The notes under the pieces: generated by a model | Seen by the model: only the letters and a program-made list of their open reading frames with translations | Told to the model about the DNA's origin: nothing | Databases searched by the model: none | Source: Mucor racemosus | Taxonomy: Eukaryota; Mucoromycota; Mucoromycetes; Mucorales; Mucoraceae | Direction of reading: 5' to 3' | Assembly (NCBI GenBank): GCA_027405735.1 | Contig: JAPEHQ010000004.1 | Location: 2,356,001-2,420,000, forward strand | DNA length: 64,000 bases | Position numbers and translations under genes: made by a program | In this document: one piece after another, positions 12,919-26,046 of the stretch | How the letters are laid out: every line of letters begins with the position of its first letter | Position numbering within the stretch: position 1 is the stretch's first letter

Positions 12919-15900
12919 TTATTCTGTAAAGAAACGTTTACCCAAAAGTGATTGCAAATGGTTTATTGATCTGAGTTTCTCTTTGATTTTTTGATCTTTA
13001 AGAGTTGTTTCTAATTTTGTTAATGAGACACTTGATTTGTTCAATGCTTCTGTAATATCCAAGATATTTTCTTGTGCAATTTCGATTCTAGTTTCATCTT
13101 TAATGTCAGGCTTGGCAATCCAGAGAACAGCTTGAGTTGTCAATAAGATGGCACAATCTTGGAGAACATTCAATAATTGCTTATTGGGAGATTCCTTGAT
13201 ATCTTGCCATTGTCCCAACATCGCTATACAAACATTCATAAATTCAATCAAAGTGCCAAATGAAGATGGCTCCCCAACAGTAACACGCATATCAGGATAA
13301 ATAATTGCATTTCCAAATGGCCAGTCTACATCACGTCTAGTCAAAATGACATCTGTATTCGTTAAAGCAATTAATGTTGTAAGCATATGGTGAGTAATAT
13401 TTAAAGTAGATTTGATAGTCTTTTGCATTAATTGACTTGTTTGGACCTTTGAAGTTTCTTCATTTTCGCTAATTGCTGATTCTGATGTTGATGCAGTTGC
13501 TTTTGCTGTGATAAGCGTTTGTGCTTGTTGACGCTCTACATTGTCAATTGGGTAAAGCTGGGCCTGCATATGTGAAGGATGAGTATAGAAATAAAGATAG
13601 CGTTGGAGCAAGAATAAAGAGCAATCCTTGAAAGAAACGAATAAATTGTTGGCAACGTTAGGCAATCTCTCTAAATATTGTGATAATCTGAAAAAGAGCA
13701 TATTTATACGATCAATTTCCTCTAACAAAGGTGTAGAAAGGGATTCTGATGCAGTTAACCCGAAAATAGTATCATTGGCTCCATTTGCATTGTTAAAAGC
13801 TGTACCAATTTGTGGACCATACATTTGCATCAAGCTAACTGTCCTACAAAGAACCAATTCATTACTACCGACATGACCCATCAAATTGTTAAGAACACCT
13901 AGGATTTGACACCAAACAGAATGAAGAGGATTACGTTCTACGTAATTTGGCCCGTTTTTGCTACCATCTCCAAATCGAATGAATATGTTCAATGCTCCTT
14001 GTTGCAATCGTGGTGTCAATTTATTGTTGCTAAAAACATCGAAAATATTGTGCTTCACAAGTTTCTCTGCTGCTTTTGGTATATTTGACAAGCCAAGTAA
14101 AAAGTATAAAGCTGTTTCTGCATAAGGTGTAATACTAATGTTATGAATACCATTGAGATTTGCACATTCACTATTTTCAGGATAATTTGTTAATAATGAA
14201 CATTTCAGAGTTATATTGGTAAATACATACCTATCCACTTCTTTCACAATGAGCTCAATACCTGAATACAAAAGTGACAGCAGAGAAGGAATGGTTTCGT
14301 GCTTTTCAAAGGCCTCAAGCCAGATGTCTTGAGACATACCATACTTGGGATTGATTAACTCTTGCAATTGTGAAATGACCACAGTGACGTCCTTAATACA
14401 GTTTTCGATTTGCTCTTCACTTACAATAGATTCATCGGCACTGTAAGAAGTAGCTTTAATGGCTAAAACATTGAAACTAGAACAAATGACGGTCAAAAGA
14501 GAAGTATAACATTTTTGAAACTGCATATGCTCTGATGAAAGAGGTGTAAAATGGCTTATTGTACCACGAAGTGTTCGAACAGAAAGCATAGTAGCTTCTA
14601 ACAAAGGTCTATGGAAACGAATAGCTGTGTAATCACGAAGACTGTTAAAGAGAGCATAATTTTCACGATTCACCAAACCACAAAGAGCAGAGAGAATGTC
14701 AAATGTCTTGGTAGAGTAAACCTTTTGAGCAGCAACATCAATTCCAGTAACTATAGCGCCATTCTTGCTAATCCAATCTTCAGTTAAACTACGAATAAAT
14801 TGAACCAAAATACTATAAGATGTCAAAGTAACACCATCATCACGAGTTTCATTTTGAGCATTCTCAATAAGACCCTTCAAGAAAGTATAAAGCGAGTCTG
14901 ATCCAGATATACCTGTCTTGTTGGCCCAAAGTAAATCTGTAGCACGACGTGAGGAATTTTCAATGAAGATCTTGAAGGCACGCAATAAGATGATTTGAGA
15001 ATCAACGATAGAGCTGTTATAATTAACCAAGAGAAGGCTTTGAAGGAAACGGTTAGCATATTGCTTGAGATTCAATACAGCTTGAACTTCAGGAGTTACA
15101 ATCAAATTCTCTTGATCAACGAACTCATATCTTGATACAATATCCTTGTATAACGAGTGAATTCTACTACTAGCCATACGGTAATCATACAAGAAAGAAT
15201 CACCATATTGACGAGCCTCACCAGCAGCACCATCATCGCCAGATCCAATACGAGGAATTTTAAGTAATAAAGCATCTACTGACTGAACACCGATAGTATG
15301 CAACAAGATCTCTGCAGAAGTTTCAGCTTCACGAACAATAGATGGGTTGAAATCATTCTTGACAAAGCTATCGCGCATGGAGACAAGTTTAGAGGTTTCG
15401 CTGATCTTGCTTAACAAATTCTTAAGACCCACAGGAAGCTTATTGGCCACAGAAGAGGTTTGATTTTGAGCGTTGCCAGCAGTGAGATGCATTTCGTAAG
15501 CAATGATACGCATTACATATGCCTTGCTCAAATTAACACAACAAATACGACGCACATTGGCATCATGACGAACTTCAGTATTTTTGTCAAGCAAATCCAA
15601 AGATTGAATTTCACGGCTGGTAGCATCAACATCAGTTGTAGGATTCAACAATACTTTACCAAGGCCATCCCAAAGAGCATTATCAACGCGGGCACGTTCA
15701 ACAAGTGCGTAATGATCAAAGGCAGATTGCCAAAATGTAGCAAGAAAGTGTAAAACATTTGACATTACAGTTGGCTTCTTAACAGAAAGGGTTTCCCAGA
15801 ATCCAAGGATATCAGTAGCAGCACGAATAGCAGATTCAGTAGATTTAGGTGATTGTTGTACAGTTGTAGAAGCAGGTTGGGGCTGACCAGGCAAAACACG

Positions 15901-18900
15901 GACAGCAGACTTGGGACTAGGCATGATGAAATCGCCACAATCCAAAAAGAGAATAGCTAAAGTAGGTTGTGTCTCCATCAATACAGTCAACAATTGCCAG
16001 ATAGAAGTAAGTAATGCTTCATTTTGGAATTGATCTTTTGCAATATCAAGATAGGTACGGATAATAACATGTACTTGAGCAGTGCTACCGAGATATTGAA
16101 CAAAGTTAGGGGCAGTTTTCCAAGCTGCAGTAGTACGGCACAACAAAGTTAAAACGTTGGTAGCTTGAATGGGCAAACTAATGTTATGACGATAATTAAT
16201 GTGTCTAGCCACACGAAGCAAGAAATCAGATGAAGCGCCATTGGTTGTACATTCTAGCAATAAACGTTCCAAAGTAGTATCAGTCAAGGGAGTACCACGT
16301 TCAATTTGTTCTAATCGATGCTGTAATAAAATCTTTACGAAAACAAAGGTCATTTCGGTCAACTTTTCAACACGTTCAGCCTCCTTGGGATGATTCAAAT
16401 TGTAAAATGTATTCGCAGTTTTAGCGCCTTCACAGATAACATCAACCAAAGGAGAAATATGATAGACACCGCCGTCATACAAGAAGTTATTAAAGATACC
16501 TTCACGAATACCATTTAATGACAATTTAACATTGCTTGTGTCGACAGGCTCTTTAAAACCACTAACGATATCAGTGAAAATGTTGAGCACTTTGACACCA
16601 ATCAAGTAACGTTCTGAGAGCTTTTTGTAACGCCAATGACTATATGAAGGGAACACATCAGACATGAGGTAGTGCAGACAAATATATAAAACTTCGACTT
16701 GGTATTGACGGTTTGGTACAGAGCTATTTTGAGAATTGTCATGAACCCACCAGCTACGCTGAATATCATGTACAAGGCCTTGGACTAGGTCCAAAAATGC
16801 TAAAAGTAATGTGTAACTTCCAGTAGAACACTCAACTTTGGAAACGATTTCTTGAATCTGTGCAGATGTAGCTAATTTGTGTGAGTAGGAAGTAAGACCC
16901 GTATGGAAACTTGTATTGGTTGTAGGTAAAATAGGAGCATATTTGAGATAAGCCCAAATGTCATTACGATAATATGGTATCAACAAAGTAATGCACTTGA
17001 CAGTCAGAGTTAATACGGGAATAGGACAAGGCTTGATGGTGCTGCTAGTGCTGAGAATGCTGCAAAGTACGGAAATAAGAATTGGTGTATTTGAAGATTT
17101 GTTGGGGGTACTAGCTACAGTATCAATGTGTTGAACTAGAGTAGTTGCTAATTTAGGATTGCTTAACAATACATTGTATAGCAGATCAAGGATGCTGACG
17201 ATTGCATCCACATTCTTTCCTTTTAACATGCTCTCAGCATCGACTATATTTGTTGTTTTGAGTTGAATATCTGTAACAAAACCTGCTAAAACAGATGTCA
17301 AAAGATGCCATCCTGAATATGGTAATGCATACTGAACAACACGCTCATCCTCTGATTTGTTAAGAAGTAATCCTCGGCTTCCTTCTGGAATAACAATGCT
17401 AGCAATGGGATCGAATTCTTCGGTAACTCGAATTGCTTCATCGGCGTACATAACAACTTCGTTATTTTCATTAGAAGCTGTAATATTTACATCATTTGAG
17501 ACTACAACTGTCATGGTTGGGATATTACAAAGATATTCGAATACATTATTTGCTGAAGTTCCATCTACGTTGCTGCTGTTTTCAATAGGTGCACCTGTTA
17601 ATGCTGATAATAATTGTGTAAAATCTGTGAAAAATACTGGGAATCTTCCACGAGCTGTAGCAAGCAATGAAAAGACGTCTTTAGTATCGAAATCTTCTGT
17701 CCAGAAGGTGTTGCAAAGATCGGGTTGGTTTTTATAAATCAAGCAATAACAATTAATTAAACTTGTATAGCTGTCGATAGGTATATAATAAGGGCGAGTA
17801 ACAGATAGAAATGATTTGAATAAGTTTCGCAATACTGATCTATATCCAAAGTTGTTTACATCCTCTTCACTGCAAATCTCGCTTTCTAAAGCCCCAGTAG
17901 CTACAGTAAATACGTTTAATTTTAATGAACGTCCCAAATAAATACGATCCAACTGAGCGCTTTGATTAATTAAGATTGTTCTGGCACTAGTCTCAACAAA
18001 TACTGAGCTGCTGGTCAAAGGTCTTTCGATTAACTCTGCTGTTGAAATCGTTTGCTTTCCTTCAAGAATAGGATTGATGATCTTAGCATAACTATCCGGA
18101 GCTGTAGCGCCTTCATCATTTATAACTGAATCTGCACATGTGAGGAAGAACGACCAAGCTAACAAAAAGGTAGAGTGTTCTGGTCTATCACCCATATAGC
18201 AAGCAATTTGATTAATTTTAGCGATATACTCAGGTGAATCTAACAAAAATTCGCCTGTGTTTAAAGGATCCAATTTAGCACCAACTTTGAGGGAGGGAGA
18301 AACAATGATGTTTACTGACAATAACATGCAGATATAGGTCACCTTTTCACGCAATTTGACACCCTCGTCATCTAAAACATAGCTGAAAGCTTGATAATAT
18401 CCAAAACAGTCGGCTTCAAATTCTTGGATAATTGTAAGGATAAATTTAGGTGAGACTGATTCCGTTAACGAAAAAAGAAATATGATTTCTAGCAAAGCCT
18501 TCTGTTCTTTCAAAACTTGCTTGGCCCAAACAAGTGCCCAACCGGGAAATAATTGAGTACGGCTGGGAGCATTGCTACGAATCAATTTGGCATATTGTGA
18601 AAAGAGTTGCTCAATGTATGTATTGCTATCATCATCCTGGTGTAATTTATTGATTGTGTCATTGGCGATGCTTGTATAAGGGTGTTTCTCGTCGAGTGAA
18701 ATTCTCTTCAAAGAGCTGATACACTCTAAAAGTGAAATACGATCCTCAAAGTAAAAGTTGATAATGTTCACGATTAATTGAATATCCTCACATAATGGTA
18801 TGTTTTTCTGATCAAAATCGCTGTTGGATTGTTTATAAGTATCCCAAACTAATGCACATTGCAATTCATTCAATTTAAGAATTTCTGATAATTTCAACAC

Positions 18901-19218
18901 AAGGTCTTTTTCATGTTGATCTAATTTGATTGATTTTCCATTTACAGTGACATTTGTACCGCTGCTGACCTTTGAATGAGCTTGAGATGAAGGTTCACTG
19001 AAGGCTTCTAATCCTAATTTCAGTTGATCCTTTTTTTCCTCCAAAAGAGTTTGAAGTCTATCAGTAGAGCACTGTTCAGAGCCTCTTTCTATTGTGTCGA
19101 AGAGTTTACGATAAGTTCTAATTGAAGTGATAAAAAAATATGGGTTAATTTCTGATTCATGTATCTTTGCAATGCCATCTTACCCTGCGAACTTTTCGTC
19201 TGTTTCACTTTGTACCAT
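12919..19218 (-). CDS. NUP192: Nuclear pore inner-ring nucleoporin Nup192/Nup205
   Basis: A very large alpha-helical scaffold nucleoporin of the inner ring of the nuclear pore, binding Nup93/Nic96, Nup53 and neighbours. On the minus strand the exons are 19218-19184, 19117-14231 and 14170-12919, giving 2057 residues. The 66-nt intron 1 joins the ATG exon (begins MVQSETDEKF) to 'TYRKLFDTIERG'. The open frame starts at 19044 only because TTG was counted as a start; translation runs on upstream. A 60-nt stretch (14171-14230) begins GTATGT and ends TAG on the minus strand. It is in frame but reads as low-quality sequence, so I treat it as an intron; removal joins KEVD to SECANLNGIHN. Length is close to the family's 1,700-2,000. 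The call rests on the N-terminal pattern ('LNELQCALVWDTYKQ', 'LFPGWALVWAKQVLKEQ') and on solenoid character throughout; few motifs are diagnostic. Confidence 0.83.
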
Positions 19219-19308
19219 GTTTATATATTGTCTTGCTACTTTCTATTGGATTTCCAAATGTTCAATAAAGTTGTATACCAAAGAAAATAGACACGTACAG
19301 AAGAGATA

Positions 19309-19540
19309 TCAAACTTTTCTAGTTCTGTTTGTTTGTAAAAGACGCGTGAAGGTTTTGAAGCAATATTTTGTCAAAAAGTAAACGTCACTGGATGTGACTA
19401 TAAGAACATTGGTTTTTGATCTCCTTTGACTATCAACTTCATCATAAATCAAATCGACGTTTGCAACAATCAGAAACTCAACAACTGCAGCGCTATTCGT
19501 ACTCTCTTCCAATTGTATTGTCCAGTGTAATTGATTCAGT
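19309..19540 (-). CDS. Possible last exon of a COMM-domain-like protein
   Basis: The minus strand has a 3' splice acceptor (CCAATAG) just before 19540, followed by an open frame of about 77 codons to a stop at 19309. The pattern 'LNQLHWTIQLEES', a hydrophobic strand 'AAVVEFLIVANVDL', then 'TNVLIVTSSDVYFLTKYCFKTF' resembles the strand-strand-helix layout of COMM domains, where a conserved Trp sits in the first strand. Upstream exons may lie at 19,600-19,990 but I could not build them. The stop is only about 90 bp from the Nup192 start on the same strand. It could equally be chance. Confidence 0.3.
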
Positions 19541-19574
19541 CCTATTGGAGATGGGATGTGTGGGGTAAGCACTG

Positions 19575-20379
19575 TGATATTAAATTAATATAAGGTTTAG
19601 ATGTCTGGCTAGAGCCCATCTCAAGAGTGAAAACAAGTATGAAAAGGTCAGATCAAATAGCATCCGATGCTTTCAACGTAATAATTGTGTTTTGAAGAAG
19701 TCGCTTTGGAGATCACTTATATATCTTTCTACTCTGCTCCTACTGAAGTCATTGAAACAGAATTTTGATGTATATCCCCCTCTGCATAAGGGATACTTCA
19801 AAATGTTATAAACTTCAACCTTGAAAATGATGCAACAAGGTTTGCATTTGAAGACATTGAAACAAAAGAAACCGATTTGGAAGAAATTAAATTTATACAA
19901 AGTTATTGAATAAGCATTTATCGTTTCAACTATATTTCTTAAAGGCTTTGAGGATGCTTGTAATATATATATTTTTTTTTCTTTTGTGGGCATTGAATTA
20001 GGTGGTTCTGATACCTAAATCCGACTTTTTTCATTGTTCAACTGGATAGAAATTATATCTAACATAGTATTGCACATATTATATGCTTTTCAAAAAAATA
20101 GTTGACGCTTAATCGTTTGGGAGTTAATATATGCCTGATCTTGTCATTTAATCGTCAGGAATGTTGTTTCTAATGAGGTGTTATGTTAAATTTTTCATCT
20201 AATACCATTTCTTTCTTTGGATTAAAATCCATGATGAGAGATGGGTCATACCAGATTTCTTTTCTTATGTCGTTTTTCTCACTGAACAACCAATGAGAGG
20301 TAGGCCATGCCAATATTTTTGCTGAAATAGGCTTCTAAAATTAAGGTACATGAAATGATTACGCTAAACTTTCGTATCT
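19575..20379. other. Intergenic, unassigned
   Basis: A 106-codon minus-strand ORF (19673-19993) might contain parts of earlier exons of the candidate gene at 19309-19540, but no spliced reading is convincing. From 20100 onward I see nothing recognisable. Confidence 0.3.
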
Positions 20380-21146
20380 AGAGCAACGCCGTAATTGAGC
20401 ATAGTAAGATTGAATGGCTAAGTCTCTTATACTATGGTATATATCTAAGTTTTAAATAAAAAGGCGTTTATTCTTTCAACTTTTCTTATGCTTAACCATG
20501 TACGGTCTGAAAATTCAGATTTTGTAGCGGACATTTTCGGGACTCATTTTATCCTTACCAACACTCATGATTTTGATCAAAAAATAGAAAAATCAAATTT
20601 TGATACCAAAATCAACGTTTAAATATACTACATTATGAGAGAAAATTGTAGCCATAACTAATACACATTTTATAAAAGCTTAATATTAAATGTCAAGTAA
20701 TGAAAATTTGTACTTTTGCCCCAAAAACGGAATTTTGGTTAAAGGATTTTCATGTGATATTTTGCAATAAAAATGTTTGTTGTTTTTTTTTGAATAAATA
20801 GAGCGCTAAATTCTGCATATGTGTATATTTTTTGTTTTTATAATTAGTAGTATATTTAACCTTAGATTTGCAAAATCAGAAAAAAAAAATTAAAAAATGT
20901 CAAAATTGATGATCTGGAGAAAAATAATTTTCTAAATTAATATTCCGCTTATAAGCCTTGTAAGTCTTAAAAATAAGAGATTTTATAATACTTGAAAACT
21001 TTTTCAAGAATTTACGATGCTGTACCCATTTGATTCAAGCTTATTACTGTAAATCTTTATACATGTTAACATTGTGTGGTAGTTTATTTGGTGATAATAT
21101 AGTCTTATTTTATAATTACTGCGTTAGAGGTAATTTACATTGACAC
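20380..21146 (+). repeat. Dispersed 0.74-kb repeat M1, copy a
   Basis: Near-identical by eye to 25272-26032 over most of its length and an inverted relative of 57598-58360. The ends carry imperfect inverted motifs: AACGCCGTAATT near 20385 and AATTACTGCGTT near 21114-21125, about 739 bp apart. This suggests a small non-autonomous DNA transposon. Homology with the other copies extends about 20 bp beyond the right motif, so the true end is uncertain. It has no ORF. It abuts the fragmented B copy directly. Confidence 0.6.
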
Positions 21147-21319
21147 TACGGCCGACCTGTGCTACACAAGATGATTTCGTTGTGCCCAAGTGGGCTGCAC
21201 ACTATAGCCTGCTGAGCTGTTGTGTCCACTGAATATGGTTAAAAAGATAACAAGATACACACGGGCACAACAAAAGAAATTGCACACGAGCACAATGCTA
21301 AGCCTGTATGCGCAGAATT

Positions 21320-22080
21320 ATAAGTGCAAGTCTTGATATCGGATATAAGAAACTCCTAGCGTATCAAGTTTAATCCAGTAATTACCAAGAACGCTTGGAC
21401 CTCAATTATGACACCACATTATTTCATCCCAGCAGTTAACCAATCAAGTAGTTATCAAATCAACATCCAAGCATATTTAGCGCAGCATTGAAACAACACA
21501 ACTCACAAGCTCTGCAAGAACGGTTAAATTGTGATTGATCCATTTCAATCCATAGATTACTATCAAACAGATCCAATGGTTCAATAGTGCCTTAAATTAC
21601 ATCTCAGGATCTCAATGTCAAATCCATATAAAAGGCCATACTTTTACATCTAAATAAACGATATCTTGTTTTTATTATACAATTGAAGAACTGATTAATT
21701 ACTCATTCTTTTATAATTGTATTCTTTTTTAAGTAATATTTATCAATCCTGAAAATATACGACATAGCTATCAAATCAACATCCAAGCATATTTAGCGCA
21801 GCATTGAAACAAGACAACTCACAAGCTCTGCAAGAACGGTTAAATTATGATTGATTCATTTCAATCCATAGATTACTATCAAACAGATCCAATGGTTCAA
21901 TAGTGCCTTAAATTACATCTCAGGATCTCAATGTCAAATCCATATAAAAGGCCATACTTTTATATCTAAATAAACGATATCTTGTTTTTATTATACATTT
22001 AAGGAACTGATTAATTACTCATTCTTTTATAATTGTATTCTTTTTTAAGTACTATTTATCAATCCTGAAAGTATACGACA
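21320..22080 (+). repeat. Family A LTR-like fragment with 316-bp tandem duplication
   Basis: This matches the LTR-like 5' part of family A (compare 36375-36835), inserted in B copy 1. About 65 bp of B are missing at the site compared with copy 2 near 59,865-59,925. Within it, 21449-21764 and 21765-22080 are direct tandem copies of 316 bp with few differences. Both begin TAG(T/C)TATCAAATCAACATCC and end in ATACGACA. No target-site duplication is visible. Confidence 0.7.
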
Positions 22081-22391
22081 AACATTATCCATATTTGTGC
22101 ATGGTAATATAATTATCTGACTATAAGCATAATGGGCTGATCATATGGGCACAAATTGGTTTGTACATGAGCATCGTGCCGTTTTCAAAATTTCATTGCA
22201 TTTTTTTACTGGATTAGGTTTTTAAATTACATTTGTTTTTATTAATATAAATTATAGACAATATAATTCAATACGTTGTTGATACAGAAGAGCAATACAT
22301 GCAAGAACCAATATATTTACGATTATTATCATTTGTAAATAATGATTATAGCTATAATGCTTTCAGCAACAATCGTTTTTGCTCAAGCATA

Positions 22392-24036
22392 CAGTGACCC
22401 CCAAAACTGTCCCAATGTTTCCTAGTTTTGAGTTTAGTATGATTTTCAGGTACAACAAATATATTTAAAGTACGACATATTTTATATATTTCGGAAGATC
22501 AATTAATTTCCTTTTATATTAAACTAAAAAAATCTCGAATTTCATTGGTCCGCTATATTTATACCCTGTCTGGGACAGCATATGCATTGGGACAGTTTTG
22601 AGAGCTTACGCGGGAAAAAATATAATCCTATTTAATAGTCCGTCCAAAGGCCGTTTCTTTCCAAATATACTTTCACACAATTGGGCATGCTATCAAAAAC
22701 TTTTTGGCACTCCTCCTGTTTAATGGTGTTGTACCAAACCTCAGTTACACGCTCCGAAAGATCAAGGATTCATTTGGGCGCTGTTTTGTACTCATTAAGC
22801 CTCCTCTTTAATAAGATCCACATATTTTCGATCGGATTCAAGTCAGGAGATAGCGGAGACCAATTTATTACTTCATAGTCTTGATCCAATAGATATTCCT
22901 TGACTAAATTTGACGTATGCTTTGGAGCATTGTCATGCTGGAAAATGATCTGATCACGACGAAGGCCTAATTTATCCAAAGTAAAATTGAAAGTCCGCTC
23001 CAAATCGTCTTCAAAGATTTGTTTATACAAATGTCGATCCACAGTACCCTCAATTCTGCATATCTATCGAACTCCGGCATACGTAATGGCCCTCCAAAAC
23101 ATGACACTCCCACCGCCATCTATAACGGTCATCTTCACATAATTAGATTTCAAGCTCTCACCGTCTCAAATCCAAAGCCAGCTTCTTCCATTTAAGTTAA
23201 ATCTATTAATGTTGGTCTCATCTGATCAAATCACCCTTTTCCGTTCGTCGGAAGTCCAATCCTTGCGAAGATGACACCATTCTAAACGCCTTTTAATATT
23301 AGCCGGAGACAGCATAGGTTTTTTAGGCTTGATAATTGCTCCTATGCTCCCCCTACGGAGCGATTTCGGACAGTTTCCGGGCTTTTATTAACTCCGAAAT
23401 TACTCTCAAGTAGTTTAAAATGTTACTTGAATTTTTGACTGCTTTTTTTGTTGCTTGGCGAACACAAAACCTTTCATCAGATTCAAACAGCAATTTAAGT
23501 CGACCCCTTTTAGACACACCCAAACTTGTGCAACACCGTTTCTTAATTTTTTCCACAACAGGCTTACCTACATGCAATATTTCCGCAACTTGGCGCACTG
23601 ATTTACCGGTGTTTAAAAGACTAATGGCATCATTCTCCTTATTCTCCTGAAGTTTTTTCATATTAATTTTCAATAGGCCAAAGCACCAGAATCTGTATAT
23701 GAAATATGCATCTTTTTTATTTTCTTTACCCAATTAGGTGTTTATTTACTGATTTCCAAGCGCTCAAGATACTAGTGCAAATTATGGTTCTACAATCATC
23801 GATTATCTAAAAATCAAAAATGGCTCTCAAAACTGTCCCAATGCATATACTGTCCCAAATTGGGTATAAATTCAATTGACCAATAAAATTCGAGATTTTT
23901 TTAATTTAATATAAAAGGAAATTAATTGATCTTCCGAAATATATAAAATATGTCGTACTTTAAATATATTTGTTGTACCTGAAAATCATACTAAACTTAA
24001 AACTAAGAAACATTGGGACAGTTTTGGGGGTCACTG
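22392..24036 (-). mobile_element. Tc1/mariner element, copy 1 (DD34E, non-autonomous)
   Basis: A 1,645-bp element flanked by TA (22390-22391 and 24037-24038), as in the Tc1/mariner superfamily. Terminal inverted repeats are about 215 bp, starting CAGTGACCCCCAAAACTGTC at both ends. B copy 2 shows the uninterrupted target around 59,140 ('TCGAGCATAAACTTAAAT' in reverse complement). The transposase inside is broken (see its entry). Copy 2 at 33133-34776 is nearly identical and in the opposite orientation within the window. Confidence 0.93.
22632..23661 (-). pseudogene. Tc1-type transposase pseudogene, copy 1
   Basis: A remnant of a DDE transposase that would cut and paste the element. The N-terminal part (from ATG at 23661, 'MKKLQENKENDAISLLN') has a helix-turn-helix typical of the family ('KSVRQVAEILHVGKPVVEKI'). 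The C-terminal part contains 'FQHDNAPKHTS' and 'SPDLNPIENMW', with the second Asp and the Glu separated by 34 residues (DD34E). Between and after these are at least two frameshifts and several stop codons, including TGA where family members have Trp (VI-stop-SDET), a TGA after 'SWLWI' and one after 'EYKTAPK'. It cannot make a full protein. The same lesions are present in copy 2. Confidence 0.9.
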
Positions 24037-24660
24037 TAAACTTAAATAACACTTGCTATTTAAATTTATATGCAAGCCAAATCTAAGATTATATATGTTA
24101 CTTTATCACTCATAAAATTTAAACAAATTAAGCTTCTTTAAACTTATTATTTTAGTTAACGATTGTCAGCTGTAAAAATATTTGTCTTCAAGTATACAGT
24201 AGCTACGACTAAAACTATGGTTATTAGACAAAACATTAGATTATTCTTCTTTTTTTTGTTTCTATATCATTTGAAATTTTATGACTTTTCTGGAACATTT
24301 CGTGGGTTTGTAACTAGTTTTACCTTTTTATTCAGTAGATATAAATATCACTATTGCCTTCGATTTGATCTGGTAATCAAGAAATATGTCCAACAGTACA
24401 GTAATAAATAATTATATTTAATCTTAGAATGCGGTTAAATAAAAATATCAGTCTCTAGTATAGACTGCTACCTATTATATTAGAAATATAAATTCCTTAT
24501 GTTAGCATGCGTATTTAGATAAAAGAAAAGAATGCTAGCTTGATATTCTGATATGCCTTATCAAACCGTGAATATATTCTTGGAATAATATAAAAACGAA
24601 AAGAGAGAAACAGCACACATAGAAAAGGATTTTCAAAGCTTTACATTATTTAGCGCAATT

Positions 24661-25092
24661 TGTGGAACAGGTAGAGATATTCACGGAAAAAAAGTATGAA
24701 AAAACAATAGGAATTCGACTAGATAACGTTAGGCTTTTATTATCAAGTAGAACTTAATTGACTCTTCTTTGAAAGGAAAATGTCCTTCTATTTATACACA
24801 ATTTCTAATCTATATTATAAATCAATGAGAACAAATAGGAACATGTCATTTCCATAATCTACCCGATATCTTTAGGTCCTGATTTTATCATGAATGAAAT
24901 CAGGCCATATTGAATAATCGCGTATTTATGATTCAGGTCATTAATTATAATTTGCTAGGATCCACATCTCGGTTATAAGATTACTTGCTGTACCAATCAG
25001 ACATGTCAAATCAAAGTGATTCTTGATTTATCCCAGCGGTAATTCAAGTTAGACACCAGATGAAATGGAGATCTAAATGGATATAATCCACA
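24661..25092. mobile_element. Solo LTR, 432 bp, TSD CAATT
   Basis: Begins TGTGGA and ends TCCACA (TG...CA with inverted hexamers) and is flanked by the 5-bp direct repeat CAATT (24656-24660 and 25093-25097). B copy 2 has the empty site near 58,530 ('GCGCAATTAAGATCC' in reverse complement). No internal retrotransposon sequence adjoins, so it is a solo LTR. A diverged relative may lie at 55258-55590. Confidence 0.85.
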
Positions 25093-25271
25093 CAATTAAA
25101 GCCCTGCTAAATTGAACATTTCAGCGAATGTAAAAGCAGCATTACAGCGTATAACCCATAAACTAAACAAAATAGGTAATATCTGTTATCATAGAAACAT
25201 ACATTTTTCTATCAGAAAAACCGGCTGCCATATTATACATTCATTAAAACATTGCAAAAGCGAGCCCGCAG

Positions 25272-26032
25272 AGGGATGCCGTCATTGGGTATAGCAAGAT
25301 TGAATGGCTAAGTCTCTTATACTATGGTATATATCTAAGTTTTAAATAAAAAGGCGTTTATTCTTTCAACTTTTCTTATGCTTAACCGTGTACGGTCTGA
25401 AAATTCAGATTTTGTAGCGGACATTTTCGGGACTCATTTTATCCTTACCAACACTCATGATTTTGATCAAAAAATAGAAAAATCAAATTTTGATACCAAA
25501 ATCAACGTTTAAATATACTACATTATGAGAGAAAATTGTAGCCATAACTAATACACATTTTATAAAAGCTTAATATTAAATGTCAAGTAATGAAAATTTG
25601 TACTTTTGCCCCAAAAACGGAATTTTGGTTAAAGGATTTTCATGTGATATTTTGCAATAAAAATGTTTGTTGTTTTTTTTTGAATAAATAGAGCGCTAAA
25701 TTCTGCATATGTGTATATTTTTTGTTTTTATAATTAGTAGTATATTTAACCTTAGATTTGCAAAATCAGAAAAAAAAAATTAAAAAATGTCAAAATTGAT
25801 GATCTGGAGAAAAATAATTTTCTAAATTAATATTCCGCTTATAAGCCTTGTAAGTCTTAAAAATAAGAGATTTTATAATACTTGAAAACTTTTTCAAGAA
25901 TTTACGATGCTGTACCCATTTGATTCAAGCTTATTACTGTAAATCTTTATACATGTTAATACTGTGTAATAGTTTATTTGATGATGATATAGTTTTACTT
26001 TATAACTATTGCGTTAGAGGTGATTTGCATTG
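25272..26032 (+). repeat. Dispersed 0.74-kb repeat M1, copy b
   Basis: Same orientation as copy a (20380-21146) and nearly identical through the middle, with more differences in the last 80 bp. This is the ancestral position, because B copy 2 also carries M1 here (57598-58360). On its right it lies immediately next to the splice-donor end of the dynein-derived fragment. Confidence 0.65.
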
Positions 26033-26046
26033 AGTTTTAGTCTTAC

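Noticed and set aside
20380..26032. M1 copies as LTRs of a 5.6-kb retrotransposon
   Set aside because: The ends are not TG...CA, no retrotransposon coding lies between them, the enclosed DNA is ordinary B sequence, and B copy 2 has only one M1.
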